Of a stretch of 36,141 bases of DNA, positions 16,896-24,478 are shown one piece after another (the stretch's first letter is position 1; the number at the start of each line of letters is the position of its first letter). A model generated the notes under the pieces. It was not told the DNA's origin and did not search any database. It saw only the letters and a program-made list of their open reading frames with translations. The translations under genes were made by a program, and so were the position numbers. The stretch spans positions 1 through 36,141 of the forward strand of contig JAAVFG010000005.1 in NCBI GenBank assembly GCA_014800895.1, in the 5' to 3' direction. This stretch comes from Bacteroidales bacterium (GTDB lineage: Bacteria > Bacteroidota > Bacteroidia > Bacteroidales > Muribaculaceae).

Positions 16896-17237
16896 TGCAT
16901 ATCGCTACAGAGCTATTTAACGGAACAATGTAGCTTACTGCAAATTATTGCCTTGACTCCTTGCCGGGCAAAGACATATTTTTAGAGCGTTTATCAGCTC
17001 TTGTTCTTGACGGATCGAAATCTGGCAGTTTCATAATCTGAGTCAGGAATGAGGCAACGATAGACGCCTTTCGGGTATGATACACCCTGTAAGAGTATAT
17101 ATCACGTTATATTCTCTTACTCTGACATATATCATACAGCGTGAGGCTCTGCGTTGCTCGTTCTACTCAGATGGGCAAATGCCAGAGCCTCGATTCGTAG
17201 AACGAGTCACCGATACAGACTCTCACGCTCTTTTTTT
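16896..17237 (+). ncRNA. Putative structured RNA of about 340 nt upstream of the KAP operon
   Basis: No convincing coding capacity, but many nested stems. TTGCCT and TGACTC (16948-16959) pair with GAGTCA (17040-17045) and AGGCAA (17052-17057). Inside this is hairpin AGAGC/GCTCT (16984-16988, 16997-17001). GTATGATA/TATCATAC (17075-17082, 17130-17137) encloses GTAAGAG/CTCTTAC (17089-17095, 17114-17120). AGCGTGAG/CTCACGCT (17138-17145, 17222-17229) encloses a 10-bp stem CTCGTTCTAC/GTAGAACGAG (17157-17166, 17197-17206). Seven T follow at 17231-17237, like an intrinsic terminator. I do not see the conserved cores of RNase P, tmRNA or SRP RNA. A 6S-type or uncharacterised class, or a long attenuating leader of the KAP operon, are the alternatives. 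Boundaries are approximate. Confidence 0.5.
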
Positions 17238-17389
17238 ATATGGCTGCCTCGCCAAGGATCAGCAGACAAACAGTAGATTTTTTATCCAGTATCGAAATTT
17301 GATACAACGCTATATTAATTTTATCGAGCAATGATATACTCAACTTTCGCAAGCTTAAAGTTGAGCTAACGAAACATAAATGATATAAT
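17238..17389 (+). promoter_or_regulatory. Leader of the KAP operon with a hairpin
   Basis: CTCAACTTT (17339-17347) pairs with AAAGTTGAG (17357-17365) around a 9-nt loop, with no T-run after it. A weak promoter is possible from TTTG at 17298-17301 and TATC 20 nt later, but the -7 box lacks TTTG. The operon may therefore depend on read-through from the 16884 promoter or on an unusual promoter. Confidence 0.35.
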
Positions 17390-19333
17390 ATGTATAAATA
17401 TAAAGATAACAAGACCTCGATTTCGGATATACCATTCAGCGAAGAACGAAACGATTTCGGCACGGAACGCTATGTAAACGGTCTGATCAGATTTATTGAG
17501 CAGTCTGATGCGCCTATTACGATAGCTCTCCAAGGGGAATGGGGAAGCGGCAAGACTTCACTTATGAGCCGACTTGTAAGAGCCTTATGTAAGGGTCCGG
17601 AATCTCAATTCGCCGGAATTGAGATCAACACCTGGGAATATTCTATGCTGGCTTCGCCGGAAATGACGGTGTATAAGATAATGGCGCAGCTCGTGAACGC
17701 GCTCACTAATAAGAGTTCCGATTCAAAGAAAAAAGTTACAAAATTGCTCAACGGATTATATCGTGGAGGGCGCGAGGCGTTCAAATTAATTCCCTATGTC
17801 GGAGTAGCGATGGAAGCACTCAATGTCCCTAACGAAAACCCGTTTACAGGTAATGAAACTGAAAGCATATCTTTAGCCGATCTTAAGGCCGAATTAGAAA
17901 AGGCTGTTAAACAGACTATAACAGAAGGAAACAAACGGGGCGTGATTGTCTTCGTAGATGATCTTGACCGTCTTAATCCTCCGGTGGCAGTTGAGATTCT
18001 CGAATTGCTTAAGAATGTATTCTGTATCGATAATTGTATTTTCGTGCTTGCGATTGATTATGAGGTTGTGGTAAAAGGGCTGGAACCCAAATTCGGCAAA
18101 CTTACCGAGAAGAACGAACGCGAGTTTCGCTCTTTCTTCGATAAGATTATCCAGGTGCCGTTTTCTCTCCCTGTCAGCAGTTACCGTCCTATGGATTTCG
18201 TGCTCGATTCGCTCGTGAAGATCGGGTATATCACAAGGGTCGAAAGGGATGATGACAGAATTAAACGACCTTTCAGCGAGATTGTGGAGTATTCGGTGGG
18301 TAAGAATCCTCGCTCGATAAAACGCCTGATAAATACACTGTCTCTCCTCTCCTGCATATCAGAATGTGGCGCGGAAGATAAAGACGACTTTATCCATTCC
18401 CGGGCGGGACGCATATCCAACTTTGCAATCGTGGCTCTACAGGTATGCTATCCCAAAATATATAAGATGCTGCAATTGATGCCAAATTTCCTTAACTGGG
18501 ATTCCTCAATATGCACAAGGATGAACCTCCACCTTAAAAATGAGGATGGAGAGGAGTTCGGTTGGGAAGATGTTCTTGATGCTGTATGTTCGGCGGATAA
18601 TTATCTCTCTCAGCGTCATAATGATATCCGTGATCTCCTTTACTTGATTCAAGCTACGATTGAGGAATCCAAAAACGGTAACGATAGTCTTGAACAAAAT
18701 ATCCGCTCTATGATAGATAAATCATCTGTAACCGGTATCAGCGAACCTGTCGCAGAATCTGAGGTAAATCAGAAGCGCCTCATCGATACGCTTCATCGCC
18801 GTGTGTCATCTATGATACGAAGCAGGCGTCCGGATATTTCGGAAATAAAAAGAAAGAACAATACAGGAAATGGCGGTCTATTCCTTTCATATCCCGACGG
18901 CAAACGTCTGGAAGTGATCTTCCGTCCGCGTGTGACTAAAGATAAAATCGCATGCGAAATCTTGCTCCGTACCGGCGCTAAGAGTCCGGAGCATCTTATC
19001 GGGAAATCCTCTGAAGAGATTATGTCTGATCCCAAAGTATCCGAGGCAATGGCGGCTATCGACCGCACTATTACGCCGCTGCTCAAAGACGTGTATTATT
19101 TCGAGGGACGCACATATCCGGAATCCGGGCTCGGAACATATTTCAAAAGTTTCTCTGACGAGATGAAGCTCCATATTGACGAGGGCTGGCTGGATGGCAA
19201 TGTGGCAGCTGATGTCTCTTATTGGATCAACCTCAAAAGCGAGGAACTTTTCTCTGACCGGAACGTGATAGAGACAATTACGGATGCCATACTCGCTGCC
19301 TACGATTTCCGTAAGGTTGCGGCAAATTTTTAA
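17390..19333 (+). CDS. KAP-family P-loop NTPase
   Basis: Member of the KAP NTPases, named for Kidins220/ARMS and the plasmid protein PifA, which excludes phage T7. Walker A is GEWGSGKTS (49-57) and Walker B is VIVFVDDLDRL (185-195), followed by NPPVAVEILELLKNVF and FVLAIDYEVVVKGL, typical of the family. SVGKNPRSIKRLINTLSLL (about 303-321) is the conserved arginine-containing sensor-like segment. Unlike many KAP proteins it shows no clear pair of transmembrane helices, so it is likely cytosolic. The C-terminal 200 residues match nothing I recognise. It starts the operon; the next gene begins 21 nt downstream. A sensor or regulator of the two DUF262 proteins is the likely role (inference). Confidence 0.85.
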   Translation: MYKYKDNKTSISDIPFSEERNDFGTERYVNGLIRFIEQSDAPITIALQGEWGSGKTSLMSRLVRALCKGPESQFAGIEINTWEYSMLASPEMTVYKIMAQLVNALTNKSSDSKKKVTKLLNGLYRGGREAFKLIPYVGVAMEALNVPNENPFTGNETESISLADLKAELEKAVKQTITEGNKRGVIVFVDDLDRLNPPVAVEILELLKNVFCIDNCIFVLAIDYEVVVKGLEPKFGKLTEKNEREFRSFFDKIIQVPFSLPVSSYRPMDFVLDSLVKIGYITRVERDDDRIKRPFSEIVEYSVGKNPRSIKRLINTLSLLSCISECGAEDKDDFIHSRAGRISNFAIVALQVCYPKIYKMLQLMPNFLNWDSSICTRMNLHLKNEDGEEFGWEDVLDAVCSADNYLSQRHNDIRDLLYLIQATIEESKNGNDSLEQNIRSMIDKSSVTGISEPVAESEVNQKRLIDTLHRRVSSMIRSRRPDISEIKRKNNTGNGGLFLSYPDGKRLEVIFRPRVTKDKIACEILLRTGAKSPEHLIGKSSEEIMSDPKVSEAMAAIDRTITPLLKDVYYFEGRTYPESGLGTYFKSFSDEMKLHIDEGWLDGNVAADVSYWINLKSEELFSDRNVIETITDAILAAYDFRKVAANF

Positions 19334-19354
19334 TTAAACTCTAACTATAATTTT

Positions 19355-21079
19355 ATGGCAAACGACCTTGGAAAAAGAGTTGTTTCACACATAAAAGGAT
19401 TCTTCCGTATTCCGGCTTATCAGCGTGGATATAGATGGACTACGGATGAGATTGAGCGCCTGTTGGATGATATCTACCAACACAGCGAGAATCCCAATTC
19501 CTACTACCTGCAGCCTATCGTAGTGAAGAGACTTTCTGATGACGCAACTCCTGAGAATGAACGTGAGTATGAACTGATTGACGGTCAGCAGCGACTCACC
19601 ACGCTTTTCCTTATTATAAGCTCTTTGAGAGAATGGCTTCCGAAAGTAAATGCCCCCTATAAGCTTAAGTATGATACACGAGAAGGGAGTTGGGATTATC
19701 TCAACACCCTCTTCTCTGATATTAAAAGTGCGGAAGAAAGGAAGAATGATTATATCGACTACCGATACCTCTATAATGCTTTCGTCACTATTCAGAATTG
19801 GCTCGAAAAGCAAGATGATCCTACGAATGTAGCTTATACTCTTTATAACCTTCTTTCATCAAAGGTGAAGGTTTTATGGTATGAAGTGGATAGATCAGAG
19901 AACGGGCATGAGCTGTTCAAGCGACTGAATATCGGCAGGATTCCTCTTACCAACGCCGAACTCATTAAGGCACTCTTCCTGAATCGTAACGGTCTCGAAT
20001 CCGGACGCTCGGAAAAGAGCCTGAGTCAGTATGAGATTGCGCTTTTGTGGGAAAGGATGGAGCAGGAACTACGCAATCCTGAATTCTGGGCTTTTCTTAC
20101 TAATGCCGACCCTGATGCCTACCCCACTCGTCTCGAGCTGATTTTCAATCTGATGTCGAAGAAAAAGAGGAATGAACGTGAAAAGTATTTTACATTCTTC
20201 CATTTTAACGACCTTCTTACTTCCGGTGATAAAACTGTAGAGGAGTTATGGAATGATATTGTCTCTTACTTTGATACACTGAAGGTTTGGTTTGAAAACA
20301 GACCACTCTATAATCGTGCAGGTTGTCTTGTACTTTTAGGAGAAAGAATTTCAAATCTTATTGACGAGACCCGTCTCCTTAAAAAGACAGAACGTCTCGT
20401 TTATCTCGAAGAGAAGATAAAAGGAAAACTCCCCTCTCCGGAAGAAGTGCTCTCCTTGAGATATGGTGAAGGAGATGGTAACTCGAAAATAAGGAATATC
20501 CTTACATGGTTCAATATCAAGACGATGGATAATTCCAGAGAGCGTTTCCCTTTCAACAGATTCAAAGAGTATCCCGGATGGAGTCTGGAACATATCCATG
20601 CTCAGAACTCTGAGGGTCTGCATCATGAAAAGGAACGTCACAACTGGCTTGAAAGGCAACTAATAGCGCTAAATGCTCTACCCGATTCCACAGATGCCGC
20701 AGAAATAAAAAATGATGTGGAAAGCGCCCTGCTTATGGAATCCATAGGCGGCGAACTATTTCAGAATCTCTTTGAGCGGATAACATCTCTGCTTTCTGCC
20801 AAACTTTCGGATGATGATAAGGAAGCAAATATGCACTCGATTAAAAATCTGGCTCTATTAAAAACAGACGCTAATGCATCTCTGAATAATTCTGTATTTG
20901 AGGTGAAACGCAACGATATTGCAAACCTCGACCGACAGGGTCATTTCATTCCGGTATGCACCCGTAATGTCTTTACGAAATATTACTCTCCGGCAGGTGA
21001 GAATCAGCCATATCTATGGACCGATAAAGACCGCGATGCATATTATGAGGAGATAATGCGTATTGTCTATCCTAAATGA
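19355..21079 (+). CDS. DUF262/DUF1524 GmrSD-like nuclease
   Basis: Single-chain relative of the type IV restriction pair GmrS/GmrD. The DUF262 domain, a ParB/sulfiredoxin-like NTP-binding fold, has IPAYQRGYRW (19-28), the core DGQQRLTTL (76-84) and LNIGRIPLTNAELIKALFL. The C-terminal DUF1524 domain is an HNH-type nuclease: SLEHIHAQ with His413, and later NLALLKTDANASLNNSVFEVKR, which holds the conserved Asn-Leu and Asn...Phe...Lys pattern. The catalytic parts look intact. At 574 residues it compares with other fused forms such as BrxU and SspE. Second gene of the operon; its stop lies 10 nt before the next ATG. Restriction of modified phage DNA is the family precedent; the target here is unknown. 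Confidence 0.88.
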   Translation: MANDLGKRVVSHIKGFFRIPAYQRGYRWTTDEIERLLDDIYQHSENPNSYYLQPIVVKRLSDDATPENEREYELIDGQQRLTTLFLIISSLREWLPKVNAPYKLKYDTREGSWDYLNTLFSDIKSAEERKNDYIDYRYLYNAFVTIQNWLEKQDDPTNVAYTLYNLLSSKVKVLWYEVDRSENGHELFKRLNIGRIPLTNAELIKALFLNRNGLESGRSEKSLSQYEIALLWERMEQELRNPEFWAFLTNADPDAYPTRLELIFNLMSKKKRNEREKYFTFFHFNDLLTSGDKTVEELWNDIVSYFDTLKVWFENRPLYNRAGCLVLLGERISNLIDETRLLKKTERLVYLEEKIKGKLPSPEEVLSLRYGEGDGNSKIRNILTWFNIKTMDNSRERFPFNRFKEYPGWSLEHIHAQNSEGLHHEKERHNWLERQLIALNALPDSTDAAEIKNDVESALLMESIGGELFQNLFERITSLLSAKLSDDDKEANMHSIKNLALLKTDANASLNNSVFEVKRNDIANLDRQGHFIPVCTRNVFTKYYSPAGENQPYLWTDKDRDAYYEEIMRIVYPK

Positions 21080-21089
21080 TATATATGAT

Positions 21090-23207
21090 ATGGATAAGAA
21101 AAATTTTTCAGAGGTTTTCACCTATACTGATGAGAATAATGTCTCCTCAAAGATTCCTATCGTGATTCCGATGATTCAGCGGGATTACGCACAAGGAAGA
21201 AGTTCGGCTTCAGAGATCAGAAAATCATTTGTAAAAGCAATTCACAAGGCTCTGATTGAAGGGGGCGAACTGAATCTTGACTTTGTATATGGTTCATACG
21301 AGAATATAGACGGCTCCAAAGCGTTTGTTCCGCTTGACGGACAGCAGCGACTCACCACCCTTTTCTTACTTTACTGGCTGGTGAGCAAGCGCGAGAATAT
21401 CACGGACGATTGCGATTATATCGAGCGTTTCACTTATAAGACGCGCCATACTACGCGTGCCTTCTGCGATTTCCTCACGCATCGATTCATTCCACGCTTC
21501 GAAGATTCTTTATCGTTTGAAATAAGAGAAGATCCGGGGTTCATCTTATTATGGGAAAACGATCCTACAGTAAAGGGGATGCTTGTAATGCTTGATGAGC
21601 TGAACGATACTTTCTACGGCTCGGATGCTGATATAAAATATTGGGATCGTCTCCCGCTTATTTCATTCTTCTTCGCCGATCTTGATGAACTCGGAATCTC
21701 TGACGAGATCTATATCAAGATGAATTCACGAGGGAAGCCGCTTACACCGTTCGAGCACTTTAAGGCAGAACTTGACGGCGCAATCTCTAACCCCGAATTC
21801 TCAGAAAAAATAGATACCGTATGGACTGATGTATTCTGGAATATACGGGAGGATAACGGAGTAGATCTTCCCGTCGTGGATGAGAGTTTTCTCCGATATT
21901 TTCATTATATAGCAGATATTATATGCTATAAGAAAGATGGGGAGGAGGCTCCGAAAGATGATTTTGAGATGATTCGGGAGGTATATTCCGACCGACAGAA
22001 TCAGCAACTCTTTGAGAAGGCTATGGATGTCTGGGTCGGCGTGGATACTGAAAAATTCTTTTCAGATTGGTTTGTCAGCGACCAGCCTTCCGCTCCTTCA
22101 TTCCTCGTCAATATAAATCAGTCGGTAAATCTCCTTAAGAATCTGTGTCGTGGAGAAGAACAGACTATGCGAAGCACCCTTATCTTATGGGGATGCATAA
22201 CATATCTGATGAACACTGACAAGATTTCAAAAGATGATTTCAGAACGAGAATCAGAGTATTGAGGAACCTCGCCCTTAATTCTGAAAACGAATATCGTAA
22301 GGAACGTTATCAGGCAATGATTACCGAAACCGAGGAGCTTATTCTCTCAGGCGCAATCAATCTTGAGAGCAATTCTTTCAATCAGCAGCAAAAGGTGGAA
22401 GAATCTGAGAAACTTGGCTGGATTGAGGAGCATGACACGGAACACGAGCTTCGTTTATCGACTTTGGAGAATAATAAACTTCTTTTAGGATCGACCTGTC
22501 TGATTGGCACTGAGAATTATGATAGCTTCGACACTTTCAATCAGGCGTTTGATTATCGTAATGATGAAGACACGTGGATAGAGCTTTCAAGAGCTCTCCT
22601 CACCTACGGAGACATCTCCTATAAGGAGAATTATTGGAGAGTGCTGATTCCGGGTAAAAATTCATCTATATGGAGAAAATATCTCGGTCCGAACACGCAT
22701 GTTAATTTCAGAGAAAGAGCTAAAGGTGCAATCTCCAATCTGTTGTCCGACTTGAAGACCGGGAATTCATATCAGCAGATTATCCTCGACCGACTCGATG
22801 GGTTAGATAAGTTTGACTGGAGATATTACATAGTGAAATATCCTGTAATAATCAGGAGGTCGCAACATGGGAAATATTATTTCCCCGGGGAGAGAAAGAG
22901 CTGTCATTTCTACACAATGCATGCTCCGCTCAGTACGGGTGGTCGTCATTGGGAAGCAATTCTGCTTACCTTGTCTGATGAAGATGGCTGGGTACTTGGC
23001 GACTATGGCGATGAGCTAATGCTCGAAGGGAGCAATACATACATCGCCAATGATAATCAGTCAGCAATAGTCAAAGAATATTACGATGACATTGCAACGA
23101 ATATTGAAGAGATTGAGATACCACAGAGTGCAACTCCTGATTCCGACGCAGTAGACAGAGTCGAATATTTACGACCTGTGTTAGAGAGGTACAGAGAGGC
23201 GAAGTAA
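21090..23207 (+). CDS. Second DUF262 protein, no nuclease domain seen
   Basis: A 705-residue protein with a clear N-terminal DUF262 domain: IPMIQRDYAQGR (26-37), PLDGQQRLTTLFLLYWL (81-97) and KMNSRGKPLTPFEHFKAEL. No DUF1524 signature (EHI.PQ, then NL.LL...N) is present; the C-terminal half is unfamiliar and includes FPGERKSCHFYTMH and a GGRHWEAILL stretch near 620-640. The frame is open upstream to a TTG at 21063, overlapping the previous gene, but the ATG at 21090 gives a 10-nt gap and begins just before the conserved domain. Its DUF262 domain is only distantly like that of the preceding gene, so it is a diverged partner, perhaps a target sensor or regulatory subunit (inference). Confidence 0.85.
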   Translation: MDKKNFSEVFTYTDENNVSSKIPIVIPMIQRDYAQGRSSASEIRKSFVKAIHKALIEGGELNLDFVYGSYENIDGSKAFVPLDGQQRLTTLFLLYWLVSKRENITDDCDYIERFTYKTRHTTRAFCDFLTHRFIPRFEDSLSFEIREDPGFILLWENDPTVKGMLVMLDELNDTFYGSDADIKYWDRLPLISFFFADLDELGISDEIYIKMNSRGKPLTPFEHFKAELDGAISNPEFSEKIDTVWTDVFWNIREDNGVDLPVVDESFLRYFHYIADIICYKKDGEEAPKDDFEMIREVYSDRQNQQLFEKAMDVWVGVDTEKFFSDWFVSDQPSAPSFLVNINQSVNLLKNLCRGEEQTMRSTLILWGCITYLMNTDKISKDDFRTRIRVLRNLALNSENEYRKERYQAMITETEELILSGAINLESNSFNQQQKVEESEKLGWIEEHDTEHELRLSTLENNKLLLGSTCLIGTENYDSFDTFNQAFDYRNDEDTWIELSRALLTYGDISYKENYWRVLIPGKNSSIWRKYLGPNTHVNFRERAKGAISNLLSDLKTGNSYQQIILDRLDGLDKFDWRYYIVKYPVIIRRSQHGKYYFPGERKSCHFYTMHAPLSTGGRHWEAILLTLSDEDGWVLGDYGDELMLEGSNTYIANDNQSAIVKEYYDDIATNIEEIEIPQSATPDSDAVDRVEYLRPVLERYREAK

Positions 23208-23240
23208 ATACGTTTTTCTTAGTGATACAAGAATAGGTTA

Positions 23241-23277
23241 AGACTCCATTCGCAATACATCTTACCGGATGGAGTCT
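23241..23277 (+). other. Hairpin after the KAP-DUF262 operon
   Basis: AGACTCCAT (23241-23249) pairs with ATGGAGTCT (23269-23277) around a 19-nt loop. No T-run follows, so it is at best a weak terminator. It starts 33 nt after the operon's last stop codon. Confidence 0.4.
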
Positions 23278-23316
23278 GAAGATGCTTCGGAAATAAATAA
23301 ATTTATTATATTTTAT

Positions 23317-23348
23317 TTTGTACTTTCAACCGAAGTTGCTTATATTTA
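23317..23348 (+). promoter_or_regulatory. Promoter of the Rpn-family nuclease gene
   Basis: TTTG (23317-23320), 20 nt, then TATATTTA (23341-23348), one base off TAnnTTTG. The expected start is about 20 nt before the ATG at 23374, suggesting that this gene is transcribed separately from the KAP operon. Confidence 0.5.
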
Positions 23349-23373
23349 CAAACTCAAATCAATTTACTGAATC

Positions 23374-24399
23374 ATGAGTGAGGATACACCAAAAATATCT
23401 ACCACTTTTATAAACCTTCAGTCTGACTTCGGTTTCAAGCGTTCGTTCGGGAGTACAAAGTATCAAATAAACGTGATCAAGTTGATTGAGGCGGCGCTCG
23501 GAGATGAGATCAACGTTGAACGCATTGTACCTTATGAGGAGAATAAGGAATATGACTCCGTTAGATTTCACGACAAGGAGGTGTTACCGTCTGAACAAGA
23601 TGGTAAGAGAATCCTCTACGATGTCTACTTCACTATGAAAGTGGAATCGCAGGCTTCTCTTTTCAAACCAGCGCATCTACATAAAGATCTGTTTGGGAAG
23701 GAGGTTGAACACCACTTTATCCTTGAGATGCAGAATGTATATACACCGCCATTTGAGGACCGTATGACTTACTATACCTCCAAGATGATAGCCCGGCAAG
23801 GGAAAGCCGGTTGGAATTATGACCTTGATCCTGTGGTGCTCATGGCAGTAACTGATTTTGACTTTCCTCATCTCTGTCAGCAGTTGGTTCATGAATTTGA
23901 ACTGAGAGAAAAAACTTCAGGTGAATCCCTGACAAAAAAGCTCAGGATGCTGTTTTTCTCATTGCGTCAACTTCCGGAGAGATGGGATGATTGTAACACA
24001 GAGCTTGAACGTAGATTATATCTGATAAAGCATATGGATAAGATGGAGAAAAATTCAAAACCATATCTTCAAGGAGGCTATGAAGAAATGTTTGATTCGG
24101 CAGAAAGCAGTAATGTTGTAGGCGAGGAAGCAGTAGCATATAGCCGGTCATTAGCAGCTTTGCGGGAAGTACAAGCGGGTCTTGATTACAGATTCGAGGA
24201 GGGACGTGCTGAAGGACGTGCTGAAGGACGAGCCGTAGGACTCGCTGAAGGACGTGCTGAAGGACGCGCCGAAGGACGCGCCGAGGGACGCGCCGAGGGA
24301 CGCGAAATGATTGCCCGCAAACTAAAGAAAGAAGGTGTTGACCTTGAATTTATTGCAATGGTCACTGATCTACCTATTGACAAAGTTCGCGAACTTTAA
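23374..24399 (+). CDS. Rpn-family recombination-promoting nuclease / PD-(D/E)XK nuclease family transposase
   Basis: PDDEXK_2-type protein of the Rpn group, often labelled as transposase. E. coli RpnA is a DNA endonuclease that promotes RecA-independent gene exchange. The family opening FINLQSDFGFKRSFG (12-26) is clear. Likely active-site residues are Asp83 (LYDVYFT) and Glu118/Gln120 (FILEMQ), with later conserved RMTYYTSKM. Residues about 276-311 are nine tandem four-residue repeats of the EGRA type, followed by a short C-terminal segment (LEFIAMVTDLPIDKVREL) common in these proteins. 341 residues. No inverted repeats flank it, so there is no sign of an active transposon. Confidence 0.88.
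   Translation: MSEDTPKISTTFINLQSDFGFKRSFGSTKYQINVIKLIEAALGDEINVERIVPYEENKEYDSVRFHDKEVLPSEQDGKRILYDVYFTMKVESQASLFKPAHLHKDLFGKEVEHHFILEMQNVYTPPFEDRMTYYTSKMIARQGKAGWNYDLDPVVLMAVTDFDFPHLCQQLVHEFELREKTSGESLTKKLRMLFFSLRQLPERWDDCNTELERRLYLIKHMDKMEKNSKPYLQGGYEEMFDSAESSNVVGEEAVAYSRSLAALREVQAGLDYRFEEGRAEGRAEGRAVGLAEGRAEGRAEGRAEGRAEGREMIARKLKKEGVDLEFIAMVTDLPIDKVREL
24199..24306 (+). repeat. Nine 12-bp tandem repeats inside the Rpn-family gene
   Basis: Nine in-frame 12-bp units encode EGRA-type tetrapeptides; unit 4 reads VGLA and unit 9 reads EGRE. Codon use shifts along the array: early units use CGT GCT, late units CGC GCC. This is the pattern expected of slippage or unequal exchange, and copy number may vary between strains without shifting the frame. 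Confidence 0.95.
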
Positions 24400-24414
24400 T
24401 ATCACTCAAATAAT

Positions 24415-24454
24415 AATACCATCCCTTGAAATTGGAAATTCATGGGATGGTATT
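24415..24454. terminator. Putative terminator between convergent genes
   Basis: AATACCATCCC (24415-24425) pairs perfectly with GGGATGGTATT (24444-24454) around an 18-nt loop. It sits between the convergent Rpn and hydrolase genes. T-runs are poor on both strands, so it is a weak or factor-assisted terminator. Confidence 0.55.
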
Positions 24455-24478
24455 ATAGCTCATATTGAGTTTTGACAA

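Noticed and set aside
16896..17237. Identification of the structured stretch as tmRNA, RNase P RNA or SRP RNA
   Set aside because: None of the conserved cores (tmRNA 5' and CCA ends, the RNase P P4 sequences, the SRP apical GGAA loop) could be found.
17077..17334. An 85-codon open frame in the gene-free stretch before the KAP operon
   Set aside because: It runs through several strong stems and the seven-T run of the putative RNA, has no recognisable motif and no ribosome-binding or promoter context of its own.
21063..21089. Upstream TTG start for the second DUF262 gene
   Set aside because: It would overlap the preceding coding end, whereas ATG 21090 gives a 10-nt gap and starts just before the conserved domain.
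24199..24306. CRISPR-like repeat array
   Set aside because: The 12-bp units are contiguous with no spacers and are in frame inside a coding gene.
24186..24383. Minus-strand frame encoding an Ala-Arg-Pro-Ser repeat protein
   Set aside because: It is the antisense shadow of the EGRA tandem repeats.
23374..24399. Insertion sequence around the transposase-like Rpn gene
   Set aside because: No terminal inverted repeats or target duplications were seen, and the family is nuclease-like rather than a typical IS transposase.
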